DNA of 64,000 bases from the NCBI GenBank assembly GCA_008375315.1, contig CP032507.1, positions 2,789,001 to 2,853,000 of the forward strand, given 5' to 3'. Below the pieces are notes generated by a model. That model did not search any database. It had not been told where the DNA came from and saw nothing but the letters and a program-made list of their open reading frames with translations. This DNA comes from Ectothiorhodospiraceae bacterium BW-2. Its GTDB lineage: Bacteria; Pseudomonadota; Gammaproteobacteria; Thiohalomonadales; Thiohalomonadaceae. Made by a program: the position numbers and the translations under genes. How positions within the stretch are numbered: the first letter of the stretch is position 1; each line of letters begins with the position of its first letter. Positions 33,385-43,058 of the stretch are shown here, piece by piece.

Positions 33385-33615
33385 ATGCGAACGGTAGTGA
33401 TGAGGGCTGTTGGGGCGGCAGAGCAGGTATTGGACTATGTGGATAACTGGCCGGAGCCGCCCGAAGCGGCTGCCGGAGAGGTAACGGTGGCGCTGGCCGC
33501 CGCTGGAGTGGATCCGATTGATACTAAGAACCGTAGTCGGGGGCTCTTTTTTGGAGCTAAACCGTCGGCGATTCTTGGGGGTGATGGGGCCGGTGAGATG
33601 ACTGCCGTATGCTAG
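33385..33615 (+). pseudogene. truncated zinc-type alcohol dehydrogenase / quinone reductase
   Basis: The 76 codons from ATG 33385, with GAGGAG upstream, match the N-terminus of the NADPH:quinone oxidoreductase branch of MDR proteins: MRTVVMRAVGAAEQVL, GEVTVALAAAGVDPIDTKNR and AILGGDGAGEMTAV. These proteins are normally about 330 residues, with the NADPH-binding fold in the lost two thirds. Here the frame stops at TAG 33613-33615, where the FIST gene starts. A deletion joining the two genes is the simplest explanation. Confidence 0.8.
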
Positions 33616-34751
33616 AACTTCACTCTCCCCCCCCGTTTGCCTATGCTCATGCTAGCAACGCTTCAGTACAACGGCTGTTAGAGAGCTGTTTGCAACAGCT
33701 CAGTCCGCCGCAGGCGACTCAAACTATCGGTATCGCCTATTTTAGTGATAGCTTAACCGAATCGTTGGAGAGTCTGTTACAGCAGCTACGGCACCACTAT
33801 CCAGAGCTACTCTGGCTCGGTACGGTCGGTATGGTGATCTGTGCGACCGGCGAGGAGTACTACGGCGAGAACCACGCGATGGCGTTAATGCTGTTAGAGA
33901 TCGAACCGAGCCACTTCCACCCGTTGCCGCCCCCTGTGGATATGAACTACCCTTGGTCAGAGCCGACGCTGGCTTGGCTGCAACAGCATGAACAATATTT
34001 TGGCTTTATTCATGGCGATCCGATGGATAGACTGACGCTACGACTTATCAAGTCGTTGACTGCGGTGGCTGGGAATGGCTTTATTAATGGCGGGTTGAGC
34101 TCATCCCATCAGCACCACTACCAGATTTTTGCCGATGAGGTGCGCCAAGGGGGAATATCGGGGGTGCTGTTTGATGAGCAGGTTCCCCTCTGGACAACGC
34201 ATACCCAAAGCTGCCTACCGGTTGGCACGAGCCATCGGATCACCCGAGCGAGTGGTAATCTGCTGCTAGAGTTAGATCAGATCCCAGCTGCCGAGGTGTT
34301 ACAGAGTGAGGTAGATTTTAATCAGTTTAGCTCTGCGAGCGAGATTGGGGAGCAGGTGCACGCAGCTCTATTGCTGCCAGGCGATGAGAGTGGCGACTAT
34401 TTGGTGCGTAATCTGTTAGCGCTCGATAGTGAGCGGGGGATTGTGGCGGTCGCGGAGAATATGGAGGCGTATCAGCGGATGCGCTTTTGTCGTCTCGATA
34501 GCGAGAGTGCTAAGCTCGACATGGAGCAGCGGTTACAGCAGCTAAAACAGCGTATTGGTGGTCGCCAAATTCGGGGCGGACTCTATATTAGCTGCCTAGG
34601 ACGGGGACGAAACCAGTTTGGTGTCGGTGTGGAGCTGGCTCTCATTCAAGCGCAGTTGGGGGAGTTTCCGTTAATCGGATTTTTTGCTAATGGCGAGATC
34701 TACCGTAACCAGCTCTATGGCTATACCGGCGTCTTGACGCTGTTTGGATAG
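33609..34751 (+). CDS. FIST-domain sensory protein
   Basis: 380 residues with the FIST N domain (about 20-210) and FIST C domain (about 220-365). The first contains IGIAYFSDSL, LWLGTVGMVICATG and GFINGGLSSSH; the second has GRQIRGGLYISCLGRGRNQFG and PLIGFFANGEIYRN. FIST modules are thought to bind small ligands, perhaps amino acids, and often feed chemotaxis or cyclic-di-GMP pathways. Here the protein stands alone without a fused output domain. The start overlaps the truncated quinone reductase, so its native promoter may have been replaced by that of the lost gene. Confidence 0.85.
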   Translation: MLELHSPPPFAYAHASNASVQRLLESCLQQLSPPQATQTIGIAYFSDSLTESLESLLQQLRHHYPELLWLGTVGMVICATGEEYYGENHAMALMLLEIEPSHFHPLPPPVDMNYPWSEPTLAWLQQHEQYFGFIHGDPMDRLTLRLIKSLTAVAGNGFINGGLSSSHQHHYQIFADEVRQGGISGVLFDEQVPLWTTHTQSCLPVGTSHRITRASGNLLLELDQIPAAEVLQSEVDFNQFSSASEIGEQVHAALLLPGDESGDYLVRNLLALDSERGIVAVAENMEAYQRMRFCRLDSESAKLDMEQRLQQLKQRIGGRQIRGGLYISCLGRGRNQFGVGVELALIQAQLGEFPLIGFFANGEIYRNQLYGYTGVLTLFG

Positions 34752-34761
34752 CGAAAAATTA

Positions 34762-34790
34762 TTGTCAAGCGGGAGAGACTCTGTTATAAC
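34762..34790 (+). promoter_or_regulatory. sigma70-type promoter of dksA
   Basis: TTGTCA (34762-34767) and TATAAC (34785-34790) are separated by exactly 17 bases. The bases after the -10 box, GCGCC, form a GC-rich discriminator of the kind that makes promoters sensitive to ppGpp and DksA. This would allow negative feedback on dksA. Confidence 0.65.
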
Positions 34791-34829
34791 GCGCCTCTTT
34801 TTTACCAGATGTGACGGAGAATAAAGAGT

Positions 34830-35288
34830 ATGCAGCCATCTGATCAGGAGACCGCTAGCAATCCGCCGCTGACTGCGCAGCAGAGCACCAGTCTAGGCGC
34901 CTATCAGGGATATGAGGGCGAGGAGTATATGAGCCGAGAGATGGAGGCTCACTTTCGTCAACTGCTGAACGACTGGAAGGGGCAGTTGATGGGGGAGGTG
35001 GATCGTACTGTCCACCACATGCAGGATGAGGCGGCCAACTTTCCCGATCCGAATGATCGCGCCACTCAAGAGTCTGAGTTTACTATTGAGCTACGCACTC
35101 GGGATCGGGAGCGGCGTCTGATTAAGAAGATCGATGAGTCGCTCTCTATGCTAGATACCCACGAGTATGGCTACTGCGAGTCGTGTGGGGTCGAGATTGG
35201 TGTGCGTCGCTTAGAGGCTCGCCCAACGGCGACGCTCTGTATTGAGTGCAAAACGCTAGATGAGTTGCGCGAGCGGCAGGGGCGTTAG
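34830..35288 (+). CDS. dksA: RNA polymerase-binding transcription factor DksA
   Basis: 152 residues. A coiled-coil hairpin (about 35-105) precedes the zinc finger CESCG...CIECK (about 122-146). The YGYCESCGVEIGVRRLEARP segment is nearly invariant in DksA, and the acidic tip region lies in the ADR-like position around FPDPNDRATQE. DksA enters the secondary channel of RNA polymerase and works with ppGpp in the stringent response. It has its own promoter (34762-34790). Confidence 0.96.
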   Translation: MQPSDQETASNPPLTAQQSTSLGAYQGYEGEEYMSREMEAHFRQLLNDWKGQLMGEVDRTVHHMQDEAANFPDPNDRATQESEFTIELRTRDRERRLIKKIDESLSMLDTHEYGYCESCGVEIGVRRLEARPTATLCIECKTLDELRERQGR

Positions 35289-35302
35289 CAGCGTGGGTTA
35301 GT

Positions 35303-36157
35303 TTAATAGAGTTGTCTGAAGAGCTGCTGGATATCGGTTTCAGCCTCCTCCAGAAGTTGTAGGCTCGCACCTGGGCCGAGTTTGCTAATGCTTAGTCTGT
35401 GGTAGGCGGGCATCATATCGAGATCTTTTAACAGAATATCGCGATTGCTCTCGCTCATCATCGCATGTATTTTGGCGATAAGGACTAGATCGGCTAGATC
35501 GGGGTATTCGCCGCCTGAATCGTAGAGTGGATTGGCGCAACGATTGGGAACATCGACAAAGATCGGGTCAAACTTCCAAAATTTGAGCAGCATGGCACCG
35601 AGCTGCCCCTTCTGCTGTTCAGATATTTTACGCAGCTTATTTTGGTCGATTAGCCGTGGGTGCTTCTCCAGATAGCGCACTAGCGGTAGGGTGCCGATGT
35701 TGTGAATCATCCCCGCTAACATCGCCGATTCGGCATCGACACTGGTACAGGAGTAGGCGAGAACATGGCAGATCGCCCCCACTTTACAGCTCTGGTACCA
35801 GGCCTGTTTTACCAAGCGGCTAATGACCGCATGGCGGTTGCGTTGATAGGCGTGTTTTAGCGCAATACTGGTGACTAGATTGCGGGTGAATTTTAGCCCT
35901 AGTTTGACAATGGCGCTACGACAGTCGGTGGTTTTGGTCGAGCCGCGAAAGTTGGCGCTGTTGGCGATATGGATTAGGCGCGTGGTGAGCGAGGCGTCGA
36001 GCTGAATGAGTCGAGCTGCGGAGTTAAAGTTGACCTCCTCTTCGTAGAGTCTGGTGCGAATACGAAAGGTGAGTTCGGGAATGGCGGGTAGATCGATCTC
36101 ACCACGGTTAAAGTCGCGTTTTAGCTGTTCAATGAGTGATCCTGCCTCTTCGGTCAT
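35303..36157 (-). CDS. HDOD-domain signalling protein
   Basis: 284 residues. The HDOD signature is present: LPAIPELTFRIRTRL, LIQLDASLTTRLIHIANSA, AIVKLGLKFTRNLVTS, and ILAGMIHNIGTLPLV in altered form (AMLAGMIHNIGTLPL). HDOD domains resemble HD phosphohydrolases but lack catalytic residues and act in signalling. AAGGAG is close to the ATG. The gene converges on dksA and follows msrP on the same strand with a 33-base gap. Confidence 0.88.
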   Translation of the reverse strand: MTEEAGSLIEQLKRDFNRGEIDLPAIPELTFRIRTRLYEEEVNFNSAARLIQLDASLTTRLIHIANSANFRGSTKTTDCRSAIVKLGLKFTRNLVTSIALKHAYQRNRHAVISRLVKQAWYQSCKVGAICHVLAYSCTSVDAESAMLAGMIHNIGTLPLVRYLEKHPRLIDQNKLRKISEQQKGQLGAMLLKFWKFDPIFVDVPNRCANPLYDSGGEYPDLADLVLIAKIHAMMSESNRDILLKDLDMMPAYHRLSISKLGPGASLQLLEEAETDIQQLFRQLY

Positions 36158-36190
36158 GGGGACTCCTTAGTGAGGGGGAAGTGAGGAAGA

Positions 36191-37129
36191 TTAGTAGTCG
36201 CGTGTTAGATCCATACCGCGATAGAGTGAGGCGACCTGCTCGCCGTAGCCGTTAAAGGGGAGGGTATCGCGTTTAAAAAACTCGCCGATACGGCGCTCTC
36301 GGCGCTGGCTCCAGCGGGGGTGATCGACTTCGGGATTGACATTGGCATAAAAACCGTACTCATGGGGTGCCTGCTGATTCCAACTGGTGGGGGGCTGCTG
36401 TTCGGTTAGGGTGATTTTTACAATCGATTTGATACTCTTAAAGCCATACTTCCACGGCACCACTAGCCGAATTGGGGCACCATTTTGGCTCGGCATCGGT
36501 TTATCGTAGAGTCCGGTGGCTAGTATTGTGAGTGGGTGGGTCGCCTCATCAAGACGCAACCCTTCGCGGTAGGGCCATCTGAGGATAGGGCGTTTTTGAC
36601 CCGGTAGCTGCTCTGGATCGTGCAGCGTTTCGAAGGCGACAAAGTTAGCTGCCGAGAGGGGCTTAACCTGCTGCAATAGCTGCCCTAGTTCAAACCCTAT
36701 CCAAGGGATGACCATCGACCACCCTTCGACGCAGCGCAGGCGGTAGATGCGCTCCTCCTGAGTATTATTTCGGAGCAGATCGTCTATGGTAAACACCGCC
36801 GGCTGTTCGACTAGGCCATCGATAGTGATCGACCAAGGGTGTGGTTGTAGGTGGTGGGCGCGTTCTGCCGGATCGCTTTTTGAGCTACCTAGCTCATAGT
36901 AGTTGTTATAGGTGGTAATCGCCTCATAGCTGTTAGGCGCTTCATCGCTACTTAACGGGCTCGGGGGTCGATTCAAAAAGAGTTTGGGGTCGATAGCAGC
37001 GACCGCCGAAGCGCCACTTAACATGAGCGCTCCGGCGGCGGCGGTGCGTAAAAAGCGGCGGCGCTCTCTATAGATAGACTCGGGGGTGATGTCGGCAGAG
37101 GAGAGCGGTTCAGGGGGGAAGATAGGCAT
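36191..37129 (-). CDS. msrP: periplasmic methionine sulfoxide reductase, molybdopterin subunit
   Basis: 312 residues. A twin-arginine signal RRRFLRTAAAGALML (about 23-37) directs folded export. The sulfite-oxidase fold follows, with the cysteine molybdenum ligand in YRLRCVEGWSMVIPWIGF and a late GAPIRLVVPWKYGFKSIKSI segment. MsrP repairs oxidised methionines in periplasmic proteins with electrons from the heme membrane protein MsrQ. No msrQ is adjacent, so the partner must lie elsewhere or be replaced. AAGGAG precedes the ATG. Confidence 0.94.
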   Translation of the reverse strand: MPIFPPEPLSSADITPESIYRERRRFLRTAAAGALMLSGASAVAAIDPKLFLNRPPSPLSSDEAPNSYEAITTYNNYYELGSSKSDPAERAHHLQPHPWSITIDGLVEQPAVFTIDDLLRNNTQEERIYRLRCVEGWSMVIPWIGFELGQLLQQVKPLSAANFVAFETLHDPEQLPGQKRPILRWPYREGLRLDEATHPLTILATGLYDKPMPSQNGAPIRLVVPWKYGFKSIKSIVKITLTEQQPPTSWNQQAPHEYGFYANVNPEVDHPRWSQRRERRIGEFFKRDTLPFNGYGEQVASLYRGMDLTRDY

Positions 37130-37184
37130 GCAGGGGCTCCTTGAGAGTGGCTGTTAGCCAGTTTGATTTACTATGCTATCTAGT

Positions 37185-37217
37185 AAAAAAGGCCACCCCT
37201 CTGAAGAGGCAGCCTTT
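37185..37217 (-). terminator. rho-independent terminator of the pfp-hppA operon
   Basis: Read on the minus strand, an imperfect hairpin AAGGCTGCCTCT ... GAGGGGTGGCCTT is followed by six T. It lies 22 bases past the hppA stop and ahead of msrP. Confidence 0.75.
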
Positions 37218-37238
37218 GCGGGTGATTAAACTTTTGCT

Positions 37239-39302
37239 CTAGAGCAGCGGTACAATCATCAACGCGACGATGTTAATAATCTTAATTAACGGATTAATCG
37301 CCGGCCCTGCGGTATCTTTGTAGGGATCGCCGACGGTATCGCCGGTGACTGCGGCTTTATGGGCATCGGAGCCCTTACCGCCAAAGTTACCATCTTCGAT
37401 ATACTTTTTGGCGTTATCCCATGCCCCACCACCGGTAGTCATGGAGATAGCGACAAAGATACCGGTAATAATGGTACCTATCAGCAGGCCGCCGAGCGCT
37501 TTAATGCCGGCCCCTTCTCCCATAAGTGCCTCCATTCCGAAAGCGACCACAATCGGGGCTAATACCGGTAGCATGGAGGGGATAATCATCTCCTTAATTG
37601 CTGCGATAGTCAGCATATCGACCGCTTTACCGTAGTCGGGCTTGTCGCTGTAGTCCATAATGCCCGGTTTTTCACGGAACTGACGCCGAACTTCGTTCAC
37701 AATACCGCCGGCAGCGCGACCGACCGCCTCCATCGACATCGCGCCGAAGAGGTAGGGGATAAGACCGCCGATAAAGAGACCAATCAGTACTGCCGGATCG
37801 TTGAGCTCAAAGCTGACCAGCTTACCGGCACTGGTGAGGCTGTTGGTAAAGTCGGCAAAGAGTACCAACGCGGCCAGTCCTGCTGAACCGATCGCGTACC
37901 CTTTGGTGACCGCTTTGGTCGTATTGCCGACCGCATCGAGTGGATCGGTGATATTACGGATCTTATCATCTAGCTCCGCCATTTCGGCGATACCACCGGC
38001 GTTATCGGTAATCGGCCCATAGGCATCGAGGGCGACGATAATGCCAGTCATCGATAGCATAGAGGTGGCGGCAATAGCGATACCGTAGAGGCCGGCTAGC
38101 TCATGAGCCCCCCAAATCGACAGACAGACGGCCAGCACCGGTGCGGTAGTCGATTTCATCGAGACGCCCAGACCGGCAATGACATTCGTTCCATCGCCAG
38201 TCGTCGAGGCCTCAGCGATATGGCGCACCGGGCTATACTCGGTCGCGGTATAGTACTCGGTGATAATGACCATTGCGGCGGTGAGCGCCAGACCGATCAT
38301 CGCCGACCAGAAGAGGTTAATATTGGCCACCTCCATCCCGCTGATTAGCATAGTGTCGGGCATCGCAATCGCGGTGACGATATAGAAAGCGATAGCGGCT
38401 AGCACGCCAGAGACAATCAGGCCGCGATAGAGTGCCTTCATAATCTTGGTATCGCCCTCTTTAACGCTGACAAAGTAGGTGCCGATAATCGACGCAATGA
38501 TCGAGACACCCCCTAAAATCAGCGGATAGATAACCGCCTGTAGCGCCTGTTCACCGGAGAGCATTAGCCCGCCGAGCAGCATCGTGGCCACGACAGTTAC
38601 CGCATAGGTCTCAAAGAGATCGGCGGCCATACCGGCGCAGTCACCGACATTGTCACCGACATTATCGGCGATAACGGCCGGATTGCGTGGATCATCTTCG
38701 GGGATCCCCGCTTCGACCTTGCCGACGATATCGGCACCGACATCGGCCCCTTTAGTAAAGATACCGCCACCGAGACGGGCAAAGATGGAGATTAGCGAGC
38801 CACCGAAGGCGAGACCGACCAGTGCGTGGAGGGTATCGTTCATTGAGGTGCCGGAGAGGGTCAAAATGGCGTAGTAGCCGGCAACCCCTAACAGACCAAG
38901 ACCGACCACCAACATACCGGTAATGGCGCCGCCTTTAAAGGCGACCTGCATGGCGGCGTTCATCCCCTGATTCGCAGCTTCAGCGGTACGCACATTGGCG
39001 CGAACCGAGATGTTCATGCCGATATAGCCAGCCGCACCAGAGAAGATAGCACCGATGGCAAAGCCTACTGCCGTCGCCATACCGAGCGAGAGGGCGATAA
39101 CAATGAGTAGTACCACGCCGACAATCGCAATGGTGGTGTATTGGCGGTTAAGGTAGGCGCTCGCCCCCTCTTGTATCGCTTGGGCGATTTCGCGCATACG
39201 ATCATTGCCGGTTGGCAGACTCAATATCCACTTAACCGATATGGCACCATAAGCTAGCGCCACACCGGCGCAGACTAGGGCAAAAAAGAGACCAAAAGTC
39301 AT
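37239..39302 (-). CDS. hppA: K+-insensitive proton-pumping pyrophosphatase
   Basis: 687 residues, about 15-16 membrane segments. The catalytic loop has [20 protein letters not shown] and [19 protein letters not shown], and the C-terminal loop has [19 protein letters not shown]. The [14 protein letters not shown] segment carries Lys where K+-dependent enzymes have Ala, so the enzyme should be potassium-independent. It couples pyrophosphate hydrolysis to proton export, or the reverse. It lies 15 bases after pfp. Together they link pyrophosphate made or used in sugar-phosphate metabolism with membrane energisation. Confidence 0.96.
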   Translation of the reverse strand: MTFGLFFALVCAGVALAYGAISVKWILSLPTGNDRMREIAQAIQEGASAYLNRQYTTIAIVGVVLLIVIALSLGMATAVGFAIGAIFSGAAGYIGMNISVRANVRTAEAANQGMNAAMQVAFKGGAITGMLVVGLGLLGVAGYYAILTLSGTSMNDTLHALVGLAFGGSLISIFARLGGGIFTKGADVGADIVGKVEAGIPEDDPRNPAVIADNVGDNVGDCAGMAADLFETYAVTVVATMLLGGLMLSGEQALQAVIYPLILGGVSIIASIIGTYFVSVKEGDTKIMKALYRGLIVSGVLAAIAFYIVTAIAMPDTMLISGMEVANINLFWSAMIGLALTAAMVIITEYYTATEYSPVRHIAEASTTGDGTNVIAGLGVSMKSTTAPVLAVCLSIWGAHELAGLYGIAIAATSMLSMTGIIVALDAYGPITDNAGGIAEMAELDDKIRNITDPLDAVGNTTKAVTKGYAIGSAGLAALVLFADFTNSLTSAGKLVSFELNDPAVLIGLFIGGLIPYLFGAMSMEAVGRAAGGIVNEVRRQFREKPGIMDYSDKPDYGKAVDMLTIAAIKEMIIPSMLPVLAPIVVAFGMEALMGEGAGIKALGGLLIGTIITGIFVAISMTTGGGAWDNAKKYIEDGNFGGKGSDAHKAAVTGDTVGDPYKDTAGPAINPLIKIINIVALMIVPLL

Positions 39303-39317
39303 AGAATTTTCCTCAGT

Positions 39318-40571
39318 TTATAGTTCAAATTCTGGTAGCTTTTTAGCGACCAGTTCGTTTTTCATGGTGACATACTTTGGCATGCCGTTTTCATCGTAGG
39401 GCGGATAGGCCTCGCCTTTAATTAGCGGATAGAGGTACTCCTTACAGGCGGCGGTAATACCGTAGCCATCTTCAGTAATAAACTCCATCGGCATCATCTT
39501 TTCGACATTAGCGACCTCTGATAGCGGCGCTTTGCCGATCTCCCACTCGTATGGGCTGCTCGATTTGCGCACCACGGTGGGCATAATCGAGTTTTCACCG
39601 GCTAGCGCATACTCGACCGCCTTTTGACCTAGCGCATAGGCCTGCTCCACATCTGACTCGGAGGCGAGGTGGCGGGCAGCGCGTTGTAGATAGTCGGCGA
39701 CAGCCCAGTGGAACTTGTAGCCGAGGTTATCTTTAATCATGTTGGCGACCACGGGGGCGGCACCACCGAGCTGGGCGTGGCCAAAGGAGTCACGAGTCCC
39801 TTGCTCGGCGAGAAATCTACCATCGGGCCAGTGGCACCCTTCGGAGACGACAATGGTGCAGTAGCCGTGCTCTTTCACTTTAGCCTCTACTGCGGCGAGG
39901 AACTTCTCTTGATTAAACTCAATTTCAGGGAAGAGGGTGACGACCGGAATGCCGTAATCTTCAACTAAGGCACCGGCTGCTGCAATCCAGCCGGCGTGAC
40001 GCCCCATCACTTCGATAACGAAGATTTTAGTCGAAGTTTTGGCCATAGAGCGGACATCGTAGCTCGCCTCTAGGGTGGAGACGGCGATATATTTGGCCAC
40101 CGAACCGAAGCCGGGGCAGTTATCGGTAATCGGCAGATCGTTATCGACCGTCTTTGGTACATGAACCGCTTGCACCGGAAAGCCCATCTTTTCAGATAGT
40201 TGTGAGACTTTGTAGCAGGTATCGGCCGAGTCGCCGCCGCCGTTATAGAAAAAGTAGCCGATATCGTGCGCTTTAAAGACCTCAATCAGGCGCTCATATT
40301 CGCGTTTGTTATCCTCTAAGCTTTTGAGCTTAAAACGGCAGGAGCCGAAGCCCCCTGAAGGGGTATGTTTGAGGGCGGCAACATCGTCGGCCGACTCTTG
40401 ACTAGTATCGACTAGCTCCTCAGTCAGTGCGCCGATAATACCGTTACGGCCAGCATAGAGGGTGCCTATTTGGTCTGGATTGGCGCGGCAGGCCTCAATA
40501 ACTCCTGCTGCCGAGGCGTTAATAACGGCGGTCACCCCGCCCGATTGTGCGTAGAAGGCATTTTTTGCCAT
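39318..40571 (-). CDS. pfp: pyrophosphate-dependent 6-phosphofructokinase
   Basis: 417 residues. Substrate motifs are GGDSADT (near residue 112), VHVPKTVDNDLPITD with the lysine typical of pyrophosphate use (near 140), and EVMGRHAGW (near 190). ATP-dependent enzymes differ in both first motifs. The reaction is reversible: fructose 6-phosphate and pyrophosphate to fructose 1,6-bisphosphate. In some autotrophic gammaproteobacteria such enzymes also act on sedoheptulose phosphates in the Calvin cycle, saving ATP. Neighbouring hppA supports this role. AAGGAG precedes the ATG. Confidence 0.95.
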   Translation of the reverse strand: MAKNAFYAQSGGVTAVINASAAGVIEACRANPDQIGTLYAGRNGIIGALTEELVDTSQESADDVAALKHTPSGGFGSCRFKLKSLEDNKREYERLIEVFKAHDIGYFFYNGGGDSADTCYKVSQLSEKMGFPVQAVHVPKTVDNDLPITDNCPGFGSVAKYIAVSTLEASYDVRSMAKTSTKIFVIEVMGRHAGWIAAAGALVEDYGIPVVTLFPEIEFNQEKFLAAVEAKVKEHGYCTIVVSEGCHWPDGRFLAEQGTRDSFGHAQLGGAAPVVANMIKDNLGYKFHWAVADYLQRAARHLASESDVEQAYALGQKAVEYALAGENSIMPTVVRKSSSPYEWEIGKAPLSEVANVEKMMPMEFITEDGYGITAACKEYLYPLIKGEAYPPYDENGMPKYVTMKNELVAKKLPEFEL

Positions 40572-40656
40572 AACTTTTCTGCTCCTTAAGTTGAGTTCGG
40601 TTAAGTGAAAAAAAAATATCGTGACCTGCTGTTCGCGGCCACGCGCCTAAAGCTCG

Positions 40657-41031
40657 CTAGGTTGTCTGAGATGGGGCGCTCCCCTCCTGCTCCTCCCGTT
40701 GCATCGCCTCATGATCGGCCTGTACCTGTAGTAGCGTGACTACGCACTCGGTCAGATCGTCATAGTCGGGTACGCCGGTGCCATACTGCTGGTGTACTCG
40801 GTAGAAGAATTGACAGCGGTAGCGCCCCTCAGCCACTTTCACGATAACAAAATGGGCCCCTTTACTGTCACTCCAGAAGAGAGTCGGGCAGTCGGTTAAT
40901 GCGGTCGAGTGGGGATCGAGCCGCATTTCGGTTTCGGCGAACTGAATGTCGATCTCAGTGCCGTAACGCTGTTTGAGCGTATCGTTAACGATCCACATCT
41001 CATTTTTATTGAAATCGGCAATGGCAGGCAT
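40657..41031 (-). CDS. hypothetical protein upstream of pfp
   Basis: 124 residues, soluble and acidic, starting MPAIADFNKNEMWIVNDTLK. It holds a Phe/Tyr-rich centre (HFVIVKVAEGRYRCQFFYRV) and a charged tail. No family is recognised. The ATG is preceded by AGGA. It lies 85 bases upstream of pfp on the same strand, but the intervening AT-rich DNA may carry a separate promoter. Codon use matches the core genes, so it is probably native. Confidence 0.7.
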   Translation of the reverse strand: MPAIADFNKNEMWIVNDTLKQRYGTEIDIQFAETEMRLDPHSTALTDCPTLFWSDSKGAHFVIVKVAEGRYRCQFFYRVHQQYGTGVPDYDDLTECVVTLLQVQADHEAMQREEQEGSAPSQTT

Positions 41032-41120
41032 AGTTAGATTCCTGTTGGCTAAACAGATTTAGCATAAAGCTTGAGTGTGGTGGCGACTAATATAAAAAAC
41101 CTATAGGGGTATTAAATAAA

Positions 41121-41774
41121 TTAGCGTAAAGAGAGCTGCTGCCAGCCGCGCTCTAGCGCTATTTGGGTCAGTGTCGCATCGGCATCGACGGCGACCGGGT
41201 GGCTGACTCGCTCTAATAGCGGCAGATCGTTGTGGGAGTCGCTATAAAACCAGCTCCCCGCCAAGCTCTGCTGCTGTTCGCTCAGCCACTGCTGTAGCCG
41301 CTCTACCTTGCCGTGCTGAAAACAGGGCGTCCCCCACACCTCACCGGTATAGCGCCCCTCGACTCGCTCCGGTTCGGTGGCGATAAGATCCTCAACGCCA
41401 TAGGCATTAGCGATAGGCTCGGTCACAAAGCGGTTGGTGGCGGTAATGATAATCACTCTATCGCCCTGCTGTCGATGGTGCTCTAGTCGCTGTCGCGCCT
41501 TAGGTAGCAGTTGGGGGGCTATCTTTTGTGCAAAAAACTGCTCACGCCACTGTTCTAGTTGTGCGAGTGGGTGTTGTGAGAGCGGTTTAAGGCTAAATCG
41601 AAGAAATTGGTAGATATCGAGCGTCCCTTCACGGTACTGGGCATAGAAGTGATCGTTTTGTTGGCCATAGTACTCTCGGTCAACAACGCCTCTCTCCACC
41701 AAAAACTCCCCCCATAGGTGATCGCTATCAGCGGCAATGAGGGTGTTATCGAGATCAAACAGGGCAAGTGGCAT
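41121..41774 (-). CDS. HAD family IB phosphatase (SerB-like)
   Basis: 217 residues. Motif I is LALFDLDNTLIAADSDHLW, motif II VIIITATNRF, the lysine lies in FQHGKVERLQ, and motif IV is YSDSHNDLPLLERV. This is the HAD-IB arrangement found in phosphoserine phosphatase and relatives with a helical cap. The substrate could be histidinol phosphate, phosphoserine or a lipid phosphate. The family pattern WxxPxFxxGK fits the common proteobacterial YfhB/CicA-like group. AGGAG lies some 11 bases before the ATG. Confidence 0.88.
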   Translation of the reverse strand: MPLALFDLDNTLIAADSDHLWGEFLVERGVVDREYYGQQNDHFYAQYREGTLDIYQFLRFSLKPLSQHPLAQLEQWREQFFAQKIAPQLLPKARQRLEHHRQQGDRVIIITATNRFVTEPIANAYGVEDLIATEPERVEGRYTGEVWGTPCFQHGKVERLQQWLSEQQQSLAGSWFYSDSHNDLPLLERVSHPVAVDADATLTQIALERGWQQLSLR

Positions 41775-41806
41775 CTATTTTTTAGGCTCCTAAGTCTAGT
41801 TTCGCA

Positions 41807-42388
41807 TTAGTCACTATCTTGATAACGATTGTCGGCATCACGGTTGCGTTGCTGGCGAATCTGCTCCGATTGGCGCTCAATCAGGTGGCGCATTAGCTGC
41901 TCCTGAGCGGTCTCATCTAGGTCGATAAACTCTATCCCCATCCGAAAGCGCTTATTCTCTGGCCGACAATAGACCACCTCCGCCACACACTCAATGGTGA
42001 GATAGGAGGGGAAAAAGAGCATGTAAGCGCTAAGTTGGGAGCCGGGCTTAACGCTACACTTAGCCATGCGCAGCGAGAGTCCGGTGGAGCTAATATTGAC
42101 CTGATGGTTCGGCTCCATCGGCTGAGTAAACTGCTCGGCGGAGACGATACGGGTCAGGATGTTAATTTTTTTATCGATAATCGCTAAGTATTGGGCAATA
42201 TCGGGGTTACTTTTGCGAATCTGCGCTAGCATGTGGTTCGATTGAAAACAGAACTCTCGGAGATTTTTTAGCTCTTTTTCGACCTGACCCTGACTTTCGC
42301 GCTCCTTCTCCGCCTTGGTGAGCGAGGTCAGACGCAGATAGATATTATCATCGATACGAAAACTGCGGCGGCGATCATCTTCTGCCAT
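41807..42388 (-). CDS. PilZ-domain protein
   Basis: 193 residues. The N-terminal RRRSFRIDDN (RxxxR) and the later VNISSTGLSLRM (N/DxSxxG) form the two halves of a cyclic-di-GMP binding site. Between them is a roughly 80-residue helical insertion. The PilZ beta-barrel continues to FRMGIEFIDLD. A role as a c-di-GMP receptor follows from these motifs; the output is unknown. It lies 16 bases downstream of rpiA on the same strand. Confidence 0.87.
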   Translation of the reverse strand: MAEDDRRRSFRIDDNIYLRLTSLTKAEKERESQGQVEKELKNLREFCFQSNHMLAQIRKSNPDIAQYLAIIDKKINILTRIVSAEQFTQPMEPNHQVNISSTGLSLRMAKCSVKPGSQLSAYMLFFPSYLTIECVAEVVYCRPENKRFRMGIEFIDLDETAQEQLMRHLIERQSEQIRQQRNRDADNRYQDSD

Positions 42389-42404
42389 GGGGGGCAGTGC
42401 TCGG

Positions 42405-43058
42405 CTATAGCGTGGTCACGCCACTAGGGCTGCCGACGAGGACGACATCGGCGGGCCGTAGCGCAAAGAGACCGTTGGTGACAACGCCGGTAATATCGTT
42501 TAGCTGCCGCTCTAGTTCAGTCGGTGCCATGATCTCTAACCGGTGGACATCAAGAATCACATTGCCGTTATCGGTGATAACTCCCTCACGATAGACCGGC
42601 TGGCCGCCTAGTTTGACTAGCTGTCGCGCCACATAGCTGCGGGCCATCGGAATCACCTCTACCGGTAGGGGAAACTGGCCTAGCATCGACACCACTTTGG
42701 TCTCATCGACAATGCAGAGAAATTTTGTCGCTACCGCCGCGACGATCTTCTCCCGAGTCAGAGCCCCACCGCCCCCCTTGATGAGATGGGCGTGGTGGTT
42801 GGTTTCGTCGGCGCCGTCGATATAGACCGAGATCGCATCGACGCTATTGAGATCAAGCACTTCAATCCCATGGCTTCGTAGCCGCTTGGCGCTCGCCTCA
42901 GAGCTGGCCACGGCACCGTTAATTTTGTGTTTAATGGCGGCGAGCTCGTCAATAAACATATTGGCAGTTGAGCCGGTACCGATACCGATGATGGTATTGG
43001 GGACGACATACTCTAGCGCAGCCCGGGCCACGGCGCGTTTCATCTCATCTTGGGTCAT
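42405..43058 (-). CDS. rpiA: ribose-5-phosphate isomerase A
   Basis: 217 residues from the ATG at 43058, which has AGGAGT 6 bases upstream; an in-frame ATG at 43079 is less favoured. Active-site segments are [57 protein letters not shown] and IVDETKVV. It interconverts ribose and ribulose 5-phosphates in the pentose phosphate and Calvin pathways. It is divergent from ilvA. Confidence 0.97.
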   Translation of the reverse strand: MTQDEMKRAVARAALEYVVPNTIIGIGTGSTANMFIDELAAIKHKINGAVASSEASAKRLRSHGIEVLDLNSVDAISVYIDGADETNHHAHLIKGGGGALTREKIVAAVATKFLCIVDETKVVSMLGQFPLPVEVIPMARSYVARQLVKLGGQPVYREGVITDNGNVILDVHRLEIMAPTELERQLNDITGVVTNGLFALRPADVVLVGSPSGVTTL

